From Streptomyces sp. AC558_RSS880 (GTDB lineage: Bacteria > Actinomycetota > Actinomycetes > Streptomycetales > Streptomycetaceae): 64,000 nt of DNA. Below, one piece after another: positions 34,075-43,384 of the stretch (the first letter of the stretch is position 1; each line of letters begins with the position of its first letter). The translations under genes and the position numbers were made by a program. Location: NCBI RefSeq assembly GCF_019049255.1, contig NZ_JAGMUJ010000059.1, positions 1 through 64,000 of the forward strand, given 5' to 3'. The notes under the pieces are model-generated. The model had not been told where the DNA came from and made no database searches. It saw only the letters and a program-made list of their open reading frames with translations.

Positions 34075-36540
34075 ATGCCCGAGCAGCCCCAGCCGTCCCC
34101 CTCCGACCCCGGCGACGCTCCCGCCTCCGTCCGGGAGCTCCTTCTGGCTCGTCTCGACGTCTCCGAGCTCGCGCCGGAAGCACGCGCCGTACTGCGCGGG
34201 TTACTCCCGGACGAGCGGACCATGAGCGGTGAGGGGAGCGTCGGGCCCGTACAGCTGCGGTCCATCACCGCCGCCGGCTGGCGCGGCATCGGGCCTCGTA
34301 CCACGCTCGAACTGCCGCCCGGCCCCGGCCTGGTGGTCGTCGCCGGACCCAACGGCTCCGGCAAGTCGAGCTTCGCCGAGGCCGCGGAGACGGCCTTGAC
34401 CGGGCGCAACTCCCGCTGGGACAAGCGCCGGACCGGTGACTGGAAGCAGGGCTGGCGCAACCTGCACAGCCCCGACGTCACGCCCGAGGTGAGCGTCGAA
34501 CTGGGGCTCGGCGAGCACGGCGAACCCGTCACCGTACGGCGGACCTGGTACGGCGCCAAGGTCGACGACGCCCGGACGCGCGCCGAAAGGGCCGACGGCT
34601 CGGAGCGGAAGCCGGACGAGGTCGTCGACGCCGAGGCGCTCCGCCTGGCCCGGCCCTTCCTGCCGTACAGCGAACTCGGTTCGATGATCAACGGCACGCT
34701 CTCCGACCTGCACGACGCGTTCTTCAAACTCCTCGGCCTGGAACTGCTCGCAGAGCTCGACGGACGCGTCAAGGACGCCGCGAGCGAGTGCGAGCAGGCG
34801 GGCAAGCGCGAGAAGGAACGCACGGAACAGCTGCTCGGGGAACTGGCCACGCTGGACGATCCGAGGGCCCGGGACGCGGTCGAAGCGCTGTCCGGCACCC
34901 GGCCCGACACCGGCAGGGTACGGGCGCTGCTCGCGAGCCGCTCCCCGGCGGCCGAGCCGGAACTGGCACGGCTGCGGCGGCAGGCCGGCCTCACCGGTCC
35001 CGATCCGCAGGAGGTCTCCGGTGCCGTCGCGCGGCTGCGCGAGGCGGCGGCGCGGGCCGAGGACGCCCGGCACGGCAGCGCCGAGAACGCCCGGCGGCTG
35101 GCGAAGCTGCTGGAAGCCGCGCTCGATCACCGGCGGCGCTCCCCGTCCCCCGACTGCCCGGTGTGCGGCACCGGGCAGCTCGACCAGGCGTGGGCCGAGC
35201 GGGCACGGGCCGAGGTGGAACGGCTGCAGAGCGAGGCGGCCCAGGCCGAATCCGCCCTGCAGGGAGTGGTGAAGGCGCGGCGGGCCCTCCACGACGTGAT
35301 CGAGCCCGTCCCCGTGTGGCTGCAGACGGAGGACTCACCGCTTGCGGAGCTCTGGCGGCAATGGGCGCTGTGCCGCAGCGTCACCGATGCCTCGGAGCTG
35401 GCCGGCCGGGCGGAGCGGTCCGCCGTCGCTCTGGAGGATGCCTGCCGACAGGTGCGGGAGGAATCGGCCCGTCAACTGGCCGACCAGGACGGCGAGTGGC
35501 AGCCGATGGCCGTGCGGCTCACCGACTGGCTGGCCGTGGCGGAAGCGGCCGAGGCCGCCCGCGCCCGTCGCCCGTACGTGAACAAGGCGCGCGCCTGGCT
35601 GCGTACGGTCATCGACGAGCTGCGGGACGAGCGGCTGCGGCCCTTCGCCGAGCGCTCGCAGGAGGTGTGGCAGCAGTTGTGCGAGCACAGCAGCGTCACG
35701 CTGGGCTCCGTGACCCTGGCCGGCACTCCCGGACGCGGCAGGGTCGAACTGGACGTCACCGTCGACGACATGACCGCTCCCGCCTACAGCGTGATGAGCC
35801 AGGGGGAGCTGCACTCGCTGGCGCTGTCGCTGTTCCTGCCGCGTGCCACGCACGATGCCAGCCCGTTCGGTTTCCTGGTGATCGACGACCCCGTGCAGTC
35901 CATGGACCCGCAGAAGGTCGAAGGACTGGCCCGGGTGCTCGACACCGTGGCCAAGGACCGCCAGGTGATCGTCTTCACCCATGACACACGGCTTCAGCAG
36001 GCGATCGTCCACCTCGGCATCCGGGCGACCGTGCTGCGGGTCACCCGTCAGAGCGACTCCGTGGTGGGAGTCGAGAGGGTGACCGACCCCGTCGAGCAGG
36101 CCCTCGCGGAGGCGCGGGCCGTCTCGCGCGACCCGCAGCTGCCTCAGGACGTGGCCGATCACGTGCTTCCGGCCATGTGCCGGGGCGCGGTGGAAGTCGC
36201 CTGTCTGGCGACGGCGCGCCGCCGGCTCCGTGACGAACACGGACTGCCGCTGTCCGAAGTGGAGAAGCGCATCGCATCCCTGGAGCGAACCAAGGAGTAC
36301 GTGGCTCTCGCACTGCTCGGGGACGGCAAGCTGCACCCCCACTACGCCGTCGAACAGATCATGCCGGGTGGCTGGCAGCTGATCGAAGCGTTCAACTCCG
36401 GGGCGCACGGGCCGCTCCCCACGGTGGACGACCGCAGGACACTGGTGTCCCGGACCAAGGGCCTGGCGCGGGCCATCCTGCGTTCCGACGCCCGGGGAAG
36501 CGGCGCGGCGGGTGCCGGAAACGCCGGAGGTGCCCGGTGA
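34075..36540 (+). CDS. Rad50/SMC-like ATPase with CPVC hook
   Basis: 821 aa, first gene of a five-gene defence operon. ATG 34075 has AAGGA upstream. Walker A is VVAGPNGSGKSSFAE (~105), reached through WRGIGPRTTLELPPGPG. The middle is coiled coil interrupted by a zinc-hook-like SPDCPVCGTGQLDQ (~360). The second ATPase half has the ABC signature VMSQGELHSLALSLFLP (~580), Walker B FLVIDDPVQSMDPQ and the switch FTHDTRLQQ. The last ~150 residues are an extra helical domain. This is the layout of Rad50/RloC/RecF-like DNA-end or damage sensors. A TTA codon at position 43 (34201-34203) suggests bldA control. It overlaps the next gene by GTGA. Confidence 0.87.
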   Translation: MPEQPQPSPSDPGDAPASVRELLLARLDVSELAPEARAVLRGLLPDERTMSGEGSVGPVQLRSITAAGWRGIGPRTTLELPPGPGLVVVAGPNGSGKSSFAEAAETALTGRNSRWDKRRTGDWKQGWRNLHSPDVTPEVSVELGLGEHGEPVTVRRTWYGAKVDDARTRAERADGSERKPDEVVDAEALRLARPFLPYSELGSMINGTLSDLHDAFFKLLGLELLAELDGRVKDAASECEQAGKREKERTEQLLGELATLDDPRARDAVEALSGTRPDTGRVRALLASRSPAAEPELARLRRQAGLTGPDPQEVSGAVARLREAAARAEDARHGSAENARRLAKLLEAALDHRRRSPSPDCPVCGTGQLDQAWAERARAEVERLQSEAAQAESALQGVVKARRALHDVIEPVPVWLQTEDSPLAELWRQWALCRSVTDASELAGRAERSAVALEDACRQVREESARQLADQDGEWQPMAVRLTDWLAVAEAAEAARARRPYVNKARAWLRTVIDELRDERLRPFAERSQEVWQQLCEHSSVTLGSVTLAGTPGRGRVELDVTVDDMTAPAYSVMSQGELHSLALSLFLPRATHDASPFGFLVIDDPVQSMDPQKVEGLARVLDTVAKDRQVIVFTHDTRLQQAIVHLGIRATVLRVTRQSDSVVGVERVTDPVEQALAEARAVSRDPQLPQDVADHVLPAMCRGAVEVACLATARRRLRDEHGLPLSEVEKRIASLERTKEYVALALLGDGKLHPHYAVEQIMPGGWQLIEAFNSGAHGPLPTVDDRRTLVSRTKGLARAILRSDARGSGAAGAGNAGGAR

Positions 36541-36947
36541 CGGCCATCTCCTCCGACGGTCTGGTCGCCGCCGCCGACCGACTGCTGCTGCCTCCGGCGG
36601 GGACGGTACAGACCCTGGCCCCCGGTCTGCGGGCCCGCGCCGCCGCGGTCCTGCTGCGCATGGCCCTGGAGCAGGCCCTCGACGCCTACTGGCAGCGGGT
36701 CACTCCGCGCATGACCCGGGTCGGCAAGCACCGCATGCTGTGCCTGGAGTGGTACGCGGGACGCGACACCGCGCGCCGGTGCCGTACGACGTGGGCGGCG
36801 CTCAGCGCGGCGTGCCACTACCGCACGTACGAACTACCGCCTACACCGGCCGAGATCCACGCCCGGCTCGGCGAGGTCACCGCATTGCTCACCACGCTGG
36901 GCGAAGGCGGGGGGACGTCGCCGGCCGGATCACGCACGAACGCGTGA
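36537..36947 (+). CDS. Small helical partner protein (HEPN-like?)
   Basis: 136 aa from GTG 36537, overlapping the ATPase stop by 4 nt. It is all helical: RMALEQALDAYWQRV, KHRMLCLEWYAG, TWAALSAACHYRTYELPPT, EIHARLGEVTALL. The string 'W.ALS.ACH...YEL.PT' is seen in Streptomyces small proteins next to SMC-like ATPases. The RCRTTWAALSAACH stretch could hold an R-x(n)-H pair like HEPN RNases, but the spacing is longer than the usual 4-6, so an RNase role is only a suggestion. Tight coupling implies a complex with the ATPase. Confidence 0.65.
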   Translation: MTAISSDGLVAAADRLLLPPAGTVQTLAPGLRARAAAVLLRMALEQALDAYWQRVTPRMTRVGKHRMLCLEWYAGRDTARRCRTTWAALSAACHYRTYELPPTPAEIHARLGEVTALLTTLGEGGGTSPAGSRTNA

Positions 36948-37050
36948 CCGACGGCCCCCGCGCGGGCTCGGGCGAGTTGTCCGACGGACATGGACAGGGT
37001 CCTGGACGACGGGCCAGGCTCTCCGCAGACGAGGAAGACGAGGAGTGGAT

Positions 37051-38886
37051 GTGAGCGAGGAGTACGAGGTCCCTGCCGGCACGACGCAGTATCCGGAGTT
37101 CCGGCTGCGGCTGCCCGGCGACGGACCCGAGGCCCGGGGGCGGCTGCTCACGGACAAGGGCACCAACGGCAGTCAGAAGTTCGTCGTCCTGGCCGGGTCG
37201 CCCGGCCGTGCGGAGGTCGTGCCCTCGTTCCCGCACCGCATGCCGTCGTCGTACCGGCTGCGGCGACGCCTGATCGACGAGGGCGCACTGGTCGAGTCCG
37301 CCACCTGGCCCGGCTGGCTGGAGACGACGCGGGACATCGAGTGCAACTCGCCGTCGGCCGCCGCCGAGATCCTGGTCGGGCGCAGCGCCAACGGGTGGGC
37401 GGAGTGGAAGTCGGCCGACGGGCATCCGCTCGCCGACTATCTCGACCAGGTCTGGTGGGGACGCAACCGGGCCTGGCTGGTGCGGGGGTCGAACGTCTCC
37501 GGTCTCGATCTCGTGCAGCGGCTGTGGCTGTCCGAAGGGCTGGTCTCCCTCTCGGCCCGCCACCTGCGCAAGGGCGTCGAGCAGGGCATCAGCAAGGACC
37601 GCCTGCGCACGGCCGTCGACGAGGACTACACCTCCACCGCCACGTACAACCAGAAACTGCAGCTCGTCGAGGACATGCACGCGTTCCTCTCCCGGATGCG
37701 GCCCGGCGACACGATGTGCACGATCTCCGGCGGGCGGCTCTACGTCGGTGAGGTCTCGGGCCCCGCCGAGCAGGTCGACTCCGAGGACGGCCGGTCCCAT
37801 CTGCGCCGACCCGTGGACTGGGCGGGACAGGGGCATCCCTATGACGAGTTGCCGGAGGAGCTGCAGCAGCGTCTCTCCGCTCAGCACGACGTGGTCGACC
37901 TCACCGTGGCCAAGGACCTCATCGACGGACTAGGTCTGAGCGATCAGGACCTGATCGACGAGGCCGAGGCCACCGACCGTGACCCCAGTGTGGAGATCCC
38001 CGCTCTCACGGCCCGCCGCGAGCTGGAACTGCCCCGGCCGACGGAGGAACTGGCCGCCGACCTGCTCGTGCACGACACGGCGTGGCTGGAAGAGGTGCGC
38101 GACCTGCTCTGGGACGAGCGGCAGCTCGTGTTCTACGGTCCGCCCGGCACCGGCAAGACCTACCTCGCCCTCAAGCTCGCCGAGTTCCTGGGCGGCGGTC
38201 CGGAGCAGGTGAAGCTCGTGCAGTTCCACCCCTCCTATTCCTACGAGGACTTCTTCGAGGGGTTCCGGCCGCAGGAGGACCCGGAGACCCGGGAGGTGGC
38301 GTTCCGGCTCACCGCCGGGCCGCTGCGCGAACTCGCCGATCTGGCGTCCCGCGAGGGCAACCGGCACATCCCGCACTTCCTGATCATCGACGAGATCAAC
38401 CGGGCCAACCTCGCGAAGGTCTTCGGTGAGCTGTACTTCCTGCTGGAGTACCGCAACAAGTCGGTGCGGCTGACGTACTCCGGGGACGACTTCGCGCTGC
38501 CGCCGAACCTGTTCGTGATCGGCACGATGAACACCGCCGACCGGTCCATCGCCCTCGTCGACGCGGCGATGCGCCGGCGGTTCGCGTTCGTCGAGCTGTC
38601 GCCGCGCACCGAGCCGACGAGCGGCCTGCTGCGCCGGTGGCTGGAGCGGGAGGGCAAGGATTCCGAGCCCGCGGACCTGCTCGACGCGCTCAACGCGCGG
38701 ATCGACGACCCGGACTTCCGCATCGGGCCCTCGTACCTGATGAAGAAGGGCGTGTACCGGGACGGCGGTCTGGAGCGGACCTGGCGGACGAAGATCCTGC
38801 CGTTGCTGGAGGAGCACCACTACGGCGAGGGCGTGGACGTCGAGAAGCGGTACGGGCCGGCGGCGTTGCGGGAGTCGCTGGGGTGA
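37051..38886 (+). CDS. mcrB: McrB-type GTPase/AAA+ with DUF4357 and EVE-like reader
   Basis: 611 aa from GTG 37051 (GAGGAG five bases before it; GTG 37045 is also in frame). Residues ~5-125 are a DUF4357-like domain (KFVVLAGSPGRAEVVPS, LRRRLIDEGAL, SPSAAAEILVGRSANGWAEW). Residues ~130-260 are EVE-like (RNRAWLVRGSNV, MRPGDTMCTISGGRLYVGEV), the fold that reads modified bases in many McrB proteins. The AAA+ motor follows: FYGPPGTGKTYLALKLAEFL, QFHPSYSYEDFFEGFRP, FLIIDEINRANLAKVFGELY, and GTMNTADRSIALVDAAMRRRF. McrB hexamers move on modified DNA and trigger McrC cleavage. It overlaps McrC by 4 nt. Confidence 0.9.
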   Translation: MSEEYEVPAGTTQYPEFRLRLPGDGPEARGRLLTDKGTNGSQKFVVLAGSPGRAEVVPSFPHRMPSSYRLRRRLIDEGALVESATWPGWLETTRDIECNSPSAAAEILVGRSANGWAEWKSADGHPLADYLDQVWWGRNRAWLVRGSNVSGLDLVQRLWLSEGLVSLSARHLRKGVEQGISKDRLRTAVDEDYTSTATYNQKLQLVEDMHAFLSRMRPGDTMCTISGGRLYVGEVSGPAEQVDSEDGRSHLRRPVDWAGQGHPYDELPEELQQRLSAQHDVVDLTVAKDLIDGLGLSDQDLIDEAEATDRDPSVEIPALTARRELELPRPTEELAADLLVHDTAWLEEVRDLLWDERQLVFYGPPGTGKTYLALKLAEFLGGGPEQVKLVQFHPSYSYEDFFEGFRPQEDPETREVAFRLTAGPLRELADLASREGNRHIPHFLIIDEINRANLAKVFGELYFLLEYRNKSVRLTYSGDDFALPPNLFVIGTMNTADRSIALVDAAMRRRFAFVELSPRTEPTSGLLRRWLEREGKDSEPADLLDALNARIDDPDFRIGPSYLMKKGVYRDGGLERTWRTKILPLLEEHHYGEGVDVEKRYGPAALRESLG

Positions 38887-40094
38887 CGTCGGTCGTCGAG
38901 CTCGTCGAGCATGCGCCGGCGGTCGGCGTTGCCCTGCCGGACGGCGTGGGGCGGGCGCTCGCGGCCCTGCGGATCGTGGACGCCGCGCCGGATCCGTACT
39001 CCTCCGGGCGCTGGTCGCTGCGGGCCGGGAGCAAGGTCGGGGCCGTCACGGTCACGGTGCCGGGTCACGGCGATCCGCTCACGGTCCGTATCACCCCCAA
39101 GGTGCCGATCGTCCGGCTCTTCTTCCTCCTCGGCTACAGCCTCGACCCCGCCGGCGCCTGGCGGGAGGGTGAGGTCGATGTGGCCGAGCACCGGGAGGTG
39201 CTGCCCGCGCTCGCCCACGCCGTGGAGCGGCAGGTGGACCGGGCCCTGCGGCAGGGGCTGTTGCAGGGGTACCGGGTGACGGAGGAGACCTCGCCGGTCG
39301 TGCGGGGGCGGGTCCGGGAGGCCGAGCAGATACGGCGCCGGTTCGGGGCGACGCTGCCGGTGGAGGTGGTGTACGACGACTTCACGACGGACATCGCGGA
39401 GAACCGGATCCTGCGGGCGGCCGTCGAGCGACTGCTGCGGCTGCCCGGGGTTCCGCGCGAGGTGCGCCGGAGGCTGCTGCACCAGCGGGCGCGGCTGGCG
39501 GACGTCACGGTACTCGTGCGCGGCCGGCCCCTGCCCGAGTGGCGTCCGAGCCGGCTCAACGCCCGGTACCACCACGCCCTGCGCCTGGCGCGGGCCGTGC
39601 TGGAGGACGCCTCCCCGGAGCACGGGCCCGGCGGACTGCGCGTCGAGGGGTTCCTGTTCGACATGAACAAGCTCTTCGAGGACTTCGTGACCGTCGCCCT
39701 GCGGGAGGCGCTGCGCGGTTCCGGGTACGTCGCGCGGTTCCAGGACCCACTTCACCTGGACGAGGCGCGGGCGATCCGCATGAAGCCGGACCTCGTCCTC
39801 CACGGGCCCGACCGCGCGCCGTGCGCGGTGGCCGACGCCAAGTACAAGGTGGAGAGACCGGGCGGTTACCCGGACGCCGACCTGTACCAGATGCTCGCCT
39901 ACTGCACGGCCCTCGGGCTGGACGAGGGACACCTGGTGTACGCGAAGGGCAACGCGGACCACGCCGCCCACCGGGTGCGGCACGCGGGCATCGTCCTCCA
40001 CCAGCACGCCCTGGACCTCGACCAGGACCCGGCGGGGCTGCTCGCCGACGTCGCGGAGGTGGCCGCCCGGCTGGTGAGGACACCGCACGTATGA
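38883..40094 (+). CDS. mcrC: McrC-type nuclease
   Basis: 403 aa from GTG 38883, inside the McrB stop. An N-terminal domain binds McrB (KVGAVTVTVPGHGDPLTVRI, then TPKVPIVRLFFLLGYS). The middle contains the family strings VVRGRVREAEQIRRRFG and YDDFTTDIAENRILRAAVE. The C-terminal PD-(D/E)XK nuclease core is intact: LFEDFVTVALREAL, IRMKPDLVLHG, AVADAKYKVE with the D-x-K pair, and DLYQMLAYC with the downstream Gln. With McrB it should form a modification-dependent restriction enzyme. Confidence 0.9.
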   Translation: MTSVVELVEHAPAVGVALPDGVGRALAALRIVDAAPDPYSSGRWSLRAGSKVGAVTVTVPGHGDPLTVRITPKVPIVRLFFLLGYSLDPAGAWREGEVDVAEHREVLPALAHAVERQVDRALRQGLLQGYRVTEETSPVVRGRVREAEQIRRRFGATLPVEVVYDDFTTDIAENRILRAAVERLLRLPGVPREVRRRLLHQRARLADVTVLVRGRPLPEWRPSRLNARYHHALRLARAVLEDASPEHGPGGLRVEGFLFDMNKLFEDFVTVALREALRGSGYVARFQDPLHLDEARAIRMKPDLVLHGPDRAPCAVADAKYKVERPGGYPDADLYQMLAYCTALGLDEGHLVYAKGNADHAAHRVRHAGIVLHQHALDLDQDPAGLLADVAEVAARLVRTPHV

Positions 40095-40133
40095 TCAGCT
40101 CGCAGTGACCGTCCGGGGTGGGGAGAGCACGTC

Positions 40134-42263
40134 GTGCCGCAGCTGGCGTTCGCCAACAGTTTCTGGGAGAGCTACGACCTCCTGGAGAAGCCCGTGCGGG
40201 CCGGCGTGCGCAAGGCGATGCAGAAGTTCCAGCAGCTCACCGTTCCGGAGCTGCAGGCGGACAAGGGACTGCATCTGGAGTCCGTCGAGAAGGCCCGTGA
40301 TCCGCGGATGCGGACCATCCGGATCAACGACTTCTGGCGCGGTGTCGTACTCGCCCCCGACGACGGCAGCGATGTGTTCCTGCTCGTCAACGTCGTACGG
40401 CACGACGACGCCTACACCTGGGCCGCCAAGCGGCTCTACACCACGAACTCCGCGACGCGGGCGCTCGAGGTCCGCAACGTGGTGGCCATCGAGCAGCTGA
40501 CGCCGCAGCTGGAGAAGGCCGCCGCGGCTGCGCCCTCATTGCTGTTCGCGCGGTACTCGGACACCGTGCTGCGTGAGCTGGGCCTCGACGACCAGGTGCT
40601 CCGCGCGGTGCGGACCGTCATCGACAAACCCCAGCTGGAGGCGTTCGGCAGCCTGTTGCCGGAGGACCAGTTCGAGGTGCTGCAGTACCTCGCCGAGGGG
40701 TTCAGCCCCGAGGAGGTCTACCGGGACGTCGTCGCCGTGCGCCGGCCGGTGGCCGCGGGTCCCGATCCGGACGAGAGCCTCGCGGCCGCGATCACCAACA
40801 CCACCAGCCGGATCACCCTGGTCACCGGCCCGGAGGAACTCGCCGACATCCTGGAGAAGCCCTTCGCGGCCTGGCGGGTCTTCCTGCACCCCTCGCAGCG
40901 ACGGGTCGCCTACCGGGTGTCCTACGGCGGCCCGGTGCAGGTCACCGGAGGTCCCGGTACCGGGAAGACGGTCGCCGCCCTGCATCGCGTCAAGCATCTG
41001 CTCGGGCGCTCCGCGGACACCCGGATCCTGCTCACGACGTACACCAACGCGCTGGCGGCGGCACTGCGCGAAAACCTGTCGCTGCTCCTGGACGGCGACG
41101 AGGAGTCGCTGGGGCGGGTGGACGTGACCACGGTCAACGCCTACGCGCACGGCGTCGTGACCCGTCTCGACGGCAAGGCCCCCTCGCCCGTCGGCGACCG
41201 CGAGGAGCGGCAGCTGTGGCAGCGGGTGGTCAAGAAGCTCGGGCTGCCGTGGACCGAGCAGTTCCTCGCCCAGGAGTACCGGCACGTCGTCCTCGCCCAG
41301 GACCTGCGCGCCCTGGACGACTACCGTGCCGCCTCCCGGCGCGGCCGGGGCAGCTCCCTGGCGCCGAGCAAGCGGGAACAACTGTGGCCCGCCGTCGAGC
41401 TGTTCGAGTCGATGCTGCGCGACCGGAAGGAGACCACGCACCTGAAGGTGTGCGCGCGGGCGGCCGAGCTGCTGACCGCTTCGGCGCCCACGCACGACCA
41501 TGTCGTGGTGGACGAGGCGCAGGACCTGCACCCCGCGCAGTGGCGGGTGCTGCGGGGCGCGGTGGCTCCCGGCAGCGACGACCTGTTCATCACGGGCGAC
41601 CCGCACCAGCGCATCTACGACTCGAAGGTCTCCCTCGGTTCGCTGGGCATCGCGGTGACCGGGCGCACCCACCGGCTGCGGCTCAACTACCGCAGCACGG
41701 AGGAGATCCTGACCTGGTCCACCGGCCTGCTGGGCCCGGTGACGGTGGAGGACCTGGGCGGCGACGGCCACGACACGCTGGCCGGCTACCGCTCGCTGCT
41801 GCACGGACGCAGACCGCACACGGCGGGGTACGGGTCGGAGCAGGAGGAGGTCACGGCGCTCGTCGCGCGTGTTCAGGACTGGGTCGCGCAGGGCATCCGC
41901 CCCGCGGAGATCGGCGTGTGCGCCCGGTTCAACGTCCTGCTCGACAAGGCGTACGACAAGCTCGCCGCGGCCGGGGTGCCGGTGGTCCGGGTCAGGGACA
42001 ATCCGGGCGCTGATGTGGACGGGGTGCGGCTCGCCACCATGCACGCCATGAAAGGGCTGGAGTTCCGGTGTGTCGCCGTGCTCGGTGTGACCGCCGGAGC
42101 GCTGCCGTTCGGCCGGGAGGTGACGCCGGCCTCCGTGGACGCCCTGCAGCACGAGTCGGATCTGCTGCGGGAGCGGTGCCTGCTGTTCGTGGCGTGCACG
42201 AGGGCGCGGGAGGCGCTCGCGGTGTCGTGGAGCGGGACCGCGAGTCCGTTCCTGCTCCGCTGA
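40134..42263 (+). CDS. RelE-like domain fused to UvrD-type helicase
   Basis: 709 aa from GTG 40134 (GGGGAGAGCAC upstream), 39 nt after McrC. Residues 1-105 have a RelE/ParE toxin-like pattern: SFWESYDLLEKPVRAGVRKA, RTIRINDFWRGVVLAPDDG, LLVNVVRHDDAYTWAAKR. The SF1 helicase follows: QVTGGPGTGKTVAALHRVKH (~275), ILLTTYTNALAAALRENL, VVVDEAQDLHPAQWRVL, FITGDPHQRIYD, LRLNYRSTEEIL, and C-terminal VRLATMHAMKGLEFRCVAVL and LFVACTRAREALAV. The fusion is known from other bacteria. Whether the toxin-like part cuts RNA or only binds is not clear. It ends the operon. Confidence 0.87.
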   Translation: MPQLAFANSFWESYDLLEKPVRAGVRKAMQKFQQLTVPELQADKGLHLESVEKARDPRMRTIRINDFWRGVVLAPDDGSDVFLLVNVVRHDDAYTWAAKRLYTTNSATRALEVRNVVAIEQLTPQLEKAAAAAPSLLFARYSDTVLRELGLDDQVLRAVRTVIDKPQLEAFGSLLPEDQFEVLQYLAEGFSPEEVYRDVVAVRRPVAAGPDPDESLAAAITNTTSRITLVTGPEELADILEKPFAAWRVFLHPSQRRVAYRVSYGGPVQVTGGPGTGKTVAALHRVKHLLGRSADTRILLTTYTNALAAALRENLSLLLDGDEESLGRVDVTTVNAYAHGVVTRLDGKAPSPVGDREERQLWQRVVKKLGLPWTEQFLAQEYRHVVLAQDLRALDDYRAASRRGRGSSLAPSKREQLWPAVELFESMLRDRKETTHLKVCARAAELLTASAPTHDHVVVDEAQDLHPAQWRVLRGAVAPGSDDLFITGDPHQRIYDSKVSLGSLGIAVTGRTHRLRLNYRSTEEILTWSTGLLGPVTVEDLGGDGHDTLAGYRSLLHGRRPHTAGYGSEQEEVTALVARVQDWVAQGIRPAEIGVCARFNVLLDKAYDKLAAAGVPVVRVRDNPGADVDGVRLATMHAMKGLEFRCVAVLGVTAGALPFGREVTPASVDALQHESDLLRERCLLFVACTRAREALAVSWSGTASPFLLR

Positions 42264-42475
42264 GGCTCGGTACCGTCTTCGGTGCAATCGATCCCGCTCG
42301 GCAGCCGCATACACCTGACCGACCGCTCATCGGACCGCCGCCGACGGACCGTCCCGAAATGGAGCCGGCCGCCGACGCGGCGCTGCACGGCCGGGTTCAG
42401 GGCCTGCGAGCGCGGTGGGTCCAACGGCTCGTCCGGCAGCAGCGGAACGCGGCGCGGTCGGTACCGGCCGTGTGA

Positions 42476-43384
42476 TCAAGTGGCGGTCTCCTCCGGCCGT
42501 AGCGCGTCCAGGCAGCAGTGGACGAAGTCCTGGACGACGGGGTCGCCGTCGTCGGAGCGGGCCCAGGCGACGCCGACCTGGCTGGGGCTGACGCCTCCGA
42601 CGGGACGGTAGGTGATACCGGGCCGGGCGTAGAAGCGGGCGGCGGACGCGGGGGCGAGGGCGATGCCGTAGCCGTTGGCGATGGCGCTGAGCCAGTCGTC
42701 CGGCTGGTCGGTGACGGCGCCGATGCGGACCGGGTGGCCGTCGCGTTCGTCGATGGCCAGCCAGTGGTCCCGCCACCGGCCGGTCTCGGGCGGAGCGGCC
42801 ACGAACGGCTCGTCCCACAGGTCCCGGAAGGGAATCGTGTCGCGAGCGGCGAGCGGATGTCCCTCGGGAAGAGCGACCCAGCGGGGCTCGGTGAACAGTA
42901 CCGCCGTCCGCAGAGCGCTCCGGCCGGGGAAGGGCAGCCGCAGCAGAGCCACGTCGACGTCCCCGTCGGCGAGCCCGGCGCTCGGGTTCGACCAGGCGGC
43001 CTGCCGCATGTCCACCCGCCAGCCCGGCCGGCGCCGGGTGAACTCCGCGACGATGCGCGGGGTCGTCTCGTTGGCGGCACTGGCCATGAAGCCGACCCGC
43101 AGCAGGCGGGCCGCCCGGCCGGCGGTGTTCTTGGTCTCCCGCAGTGCCCGGTCCCAGTCGGCCAGCAGGGCCGGTACCCGCTCCGTCAGGGTCCGGCCCG
43201 GTTCGGTGAGGGTCATGCCGGTGCGGGACCGCGTGAACAGCCGCACTCCGAGCAGGGTCTCCAGTTGCTTGATCTGTTTGGTGAGCGCCGGCTGGGACAC
43301 GAACAGCCGTTCCGCGGCGTGGGTGAGGGTCCCCTCCTCCGCCACGGCGAGGAAAGAGCGCAGCAACCGAGTGTCCACATCCAT
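42476..43384 (-). CDS. LysR-family regulator
   Basis: 302 aa from ATG 43384 (GTG 43390 also in frame). The N terminus is a classic LysR winged helix: LLRSFLAVAEEGTLTHAAER, LFVSQPALTKQIKQLETLLG, LFTRSRTGMTLTEPG. The effector domain begins near residue 90 (LLRVGFMASAANETTPRI) and has LPEGHPLAARDTIPF and GIALAPASAARFY. It is divergent from a DoxX-like gene with ~115 nt between them, where LysR operators usually lie, so it likely controls that gene. Confidence 0.9.
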   Translation of the reverse strand: MDVDTRLLRSFLAVAEEGTLTHAAERLFVSQPALTKQIKQLETLLGVRLFTRSRTGMTLTEPGRTLTERVPALLADWDRALRETKNTAGRAARLLRVGFMASAANETTPRIVAEFTRRRPGWRVDMRQAAWSNPSAGLADGDVDVALLRLPFPGRSALRTAVLFTEPRWVALPEGHPLAARDTIPFRDLWDEPFVAAPPETGRWRDHWLAIDERDGHPVRIGAVTDQPDDWLSAIANGYGIALAPASAARFYARPGITYRPVGGVSPSQVGVAWARSDDGDPVVQDFVHCCLDALRPEETAT

